The position numbers were made by a program, and so were the translations under genes. The notes beneath the pieces were generated by a model. It had not been told where the DNA came from, made no database searches, and saw nothing but the letters and a program-made list of their open reading frames with translations. Positions 61,796 to 64,000 of a DNA stretch of 64,000 bases are shown here, one piece after another. Each line of letters opens with the position of its first letter. Within the stretch, counting starts at the first letter, position 1. The stretch is from Montifringilla adamsi (taxonomy: Eukaryota > Chordata > Aves > Passeriformes > Passeridae), in NCBI GenBank assembly GCA_017590115.1, contig JAGGNK010006892.1, forward strand, positions 11,752,429 through 11,816,428, read 5' to 3'.

Positions 61796-64000
61796 GATAA
61801 GTCACAGAAAAGCAGTGTGATCCACCGTGAAGTTTAATGTATAATATTATCTCAAGCCATCATTGAAAGAGACTACTATTGCAAGCTCTGTAAGACCCTC
61901 TGAGCATTAGTGTTATTTATTTCTCACAACATAGCTTTCACAGTATTTTCCATGAAGAAATTTGCTCTGGACTTTGCTTTCTATTCAAGATTTAAAAGGG
62001 TGAGAAATTTGGCTCTCTTTTGAGTCAAAAATGGTTGATTCGGTTCATTAATCAATTGATCTGTTATTAGTACACAAAACTGAAGCAAAAATTCTATGAA
62101 GAGAGGATAAGTGTCCCAAATATTGTGGAAAAGGACTGCAAAATATCTGTTAGACTGAATTATTATATAAAATTAGTTCCTGCTGTGAAATGGGATAAAA
62201 AGCTAGTGGTTGGAACTGGTATTTCAGAAAATATTCCTAATTAAAAGTAGCTCAGATTTAATATCAGATTTATAGTATAATTTAAAGTAGAACAATGTAA
62301 GAACACAAAAACCAAATTGCTGTTCATGAAGTAGAGGTTCCTTATTCCTTTGGTGCAGTTTAGCATGAGTGATTTTTCTGAGAAATTACATTTTTGCACT
62401 TGGTATAACAATCACTGTCCCAGTCTCAGTCACTATGTAAACATCTATATTAAGATACGCATATAGTGCAGGGGACTGATTCTAGAAAGTATTTGGGTGC
62501 CTAATTTCTACCCTTGTGTCCTCCAGCATCTTTCCTAATCAAGTCACAATAATCTATCAAACACTTCCAATACTAAGATAGGAATCTACTTTGCAAATAT
62601 TATTTATTAAATTCTCAGGGCCTGTGAGTTTGGCAGACTTTAGAAAGCTGTTTTAAAGACCAGTACATGCACGTTCAAAGGTGTTAAATTTGATGATGAG
62701 GCACATCAGTGGAAGCGCTGTGTCAAGTACCTATCAGACTTAAATTCTAGTCCTCTGCAGTCAACATTTCTTTCTGGAGTTGCCTGTATATATGAGATAT
62801 AAAGCCCCAAAAATGTGCACTTTTATAAAATTTTTTGTACTCACTAATCTCTAGTATATTTCTCTGTAGTATTCTCTTGTTCTTGAGATTCAATACATAG
62901 ATGGTTTCCTAGAAGTCAAAGCAAATGAAATATAAATATGAGTTTCAGTATGACTTCCTAAGGCATAAGTAAATGGGATTTTTCCAAAGTTCATCTTGCT
63001 GCCAAAGTTTATTGTGAATTTTTAGTTATTGGGGGTATTTTTCAGTCTTTTGTGCAATGATTTATTAATCCTTATTGTCAGAGAATATGGAGCTGTTCTG
63101 TGCAGATTTTTTTGCTTTATGGATCACAGCAGGAAGACACTTAGACATGGCAAAATTTACTTTATGTGATACAAAATAAAATAGAAAAGATACAAAATTC
63201 GATTTTTTCACTCTATAAGAGATATTACAAATTAGCTCAATTGCAAAGTACCTTATCATTGAATGCTAAATGGCATTCTGAACTGTATAAATTATACAAG
63301 ATGCATAAGACAATTTCACAAATAAAGCATTTTTATTTGAACTTTCTGTGTAGGCAAAGAAAAGCCATACATAGTTTGTAAAAGAAGTTAATGCATACTG
63401 TTCAGCTGTAGTAGCTTGCATTCCAGTAAGTGATAGCTAAGTCACCTTTGCTTTCTCACTGCATATCCACTCAAGGGAGGCAGAAATCCCACAGCACTGG
63501 CAAGCCATAAAATTGTAAGAGACTCTATGTAAAGGCTTTTCCAGCTGTACTATTTCAACTAAAGAAAAGCTTTGCCATTATTTACAGACCTTTCCATGCC
63601 TGTCTTCTCAGGCAGCTATGATTACGTTACTGCTGGATGATTTTCCATGGCCCTTTGATTCAGCACGCCTGAGATATAAGGAAAATAATGAGGCCCTGAG
63701 TCTGAAAAATGTCTTGAGCCTTATTTTAAACCTTGCAGCATCCATCTTCAAATTGAACCACTTTACAAGCCTAAGTATAAGCACCCACTTAATTATTTTG
63801 TGGAATGGGAATGCTGATGAACCACAGAAGTAGTAGAGAGAAAAATCTTACTGAAAGCTTTTAATACAGCTTTGCTCTGTGTCCCAGCTTCTCAGCATAT
63901 TGTAACACCAAGGATGCAGAGCAACAAACCCCCCCAACCTGACCAAACAAAAAAAAAAAGCAAAGAAACCACCCAGAAAACAATTTGGTGAGGAAAAAAA
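61796..64000. other. Intergenic DNA without recognised features
   Basis: AT-rich unique sequence to the right edge; no exon, RNA gene or repeat recognised. Confidence 0.55.

Noticed and set aside
1..64000. A new defence, CRISPR, operon or other multi-gene system
   Set aside because: The window is vertebrate intron and intergenic DNA; no gene cluster, spaced repeat array or prokaryotic signal was found.

Overview
The window looks like nuclear DNA from a bird, most likely a songbird. It is AT-rich with long gene-free stretches, carries at least eleven fragments of CR1 LINE retrotransposons on both strands, and holds three solo LTRs of endogenous retroviruses, two of which resemble LTR families common in bird (especially passerine) genomes. 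There is no prokaryotic gene organisation; most long open frames are chance or lie in the GC-rich island. The bird and passerine calls rest on recognising repeat families from memory, not on a database search.

One real coding exon can be supported. It is the first coding exon of PDGFD (platelet-derived growth factor D) on the minus strand at 42619-42748, ending in a clean GT splice donor. It sits in a strong CpG island (about 41590-43560) that should hold the promoter and 5' UTR. The gene is read leftwards, so positions 1-42618 are intron 1, which continues past the left edge; exon 2 (start of the CUB domain) was not found. The right part (43560-64000) is upstream intergenic DNA with no recognisable exon.

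Intron 1 contains CR1 fragments at about 9.5, 14.3-15.8, 25.0, 30.0, 34.4, 35.5, 35.8-37.3 and 38.2-38.5 kb. It also has a 577-bp solo LTR inserted into the 35.8-37.3 kb CR1 with a perfect 5-bp target duplication, a two-copy 92-bp tandem duplication at 34.2 kb, and an unidentified broken coding-like exon on the minus strand at 30854-31395. The upstream region contains a 307-bp solo LTR at 46.25 kb (6-bp target duplication), a long CR1 3' end at 50.7-51.5 kb, a 627-bp solo LTR at 51.67-52.30 kb (5-bp target duplication), and CR1 fragments at 58 and 61.5 kb.

I found no operon, CRISPR array, toxin system or other new multi-gene system. The points most worth checking are the unidentified coding-like exon, the nested LTR-in-CR1 structure, the two further LTRs as dating markers, and the PDGFD 5' leader with its small upstream ORF and weak start context.
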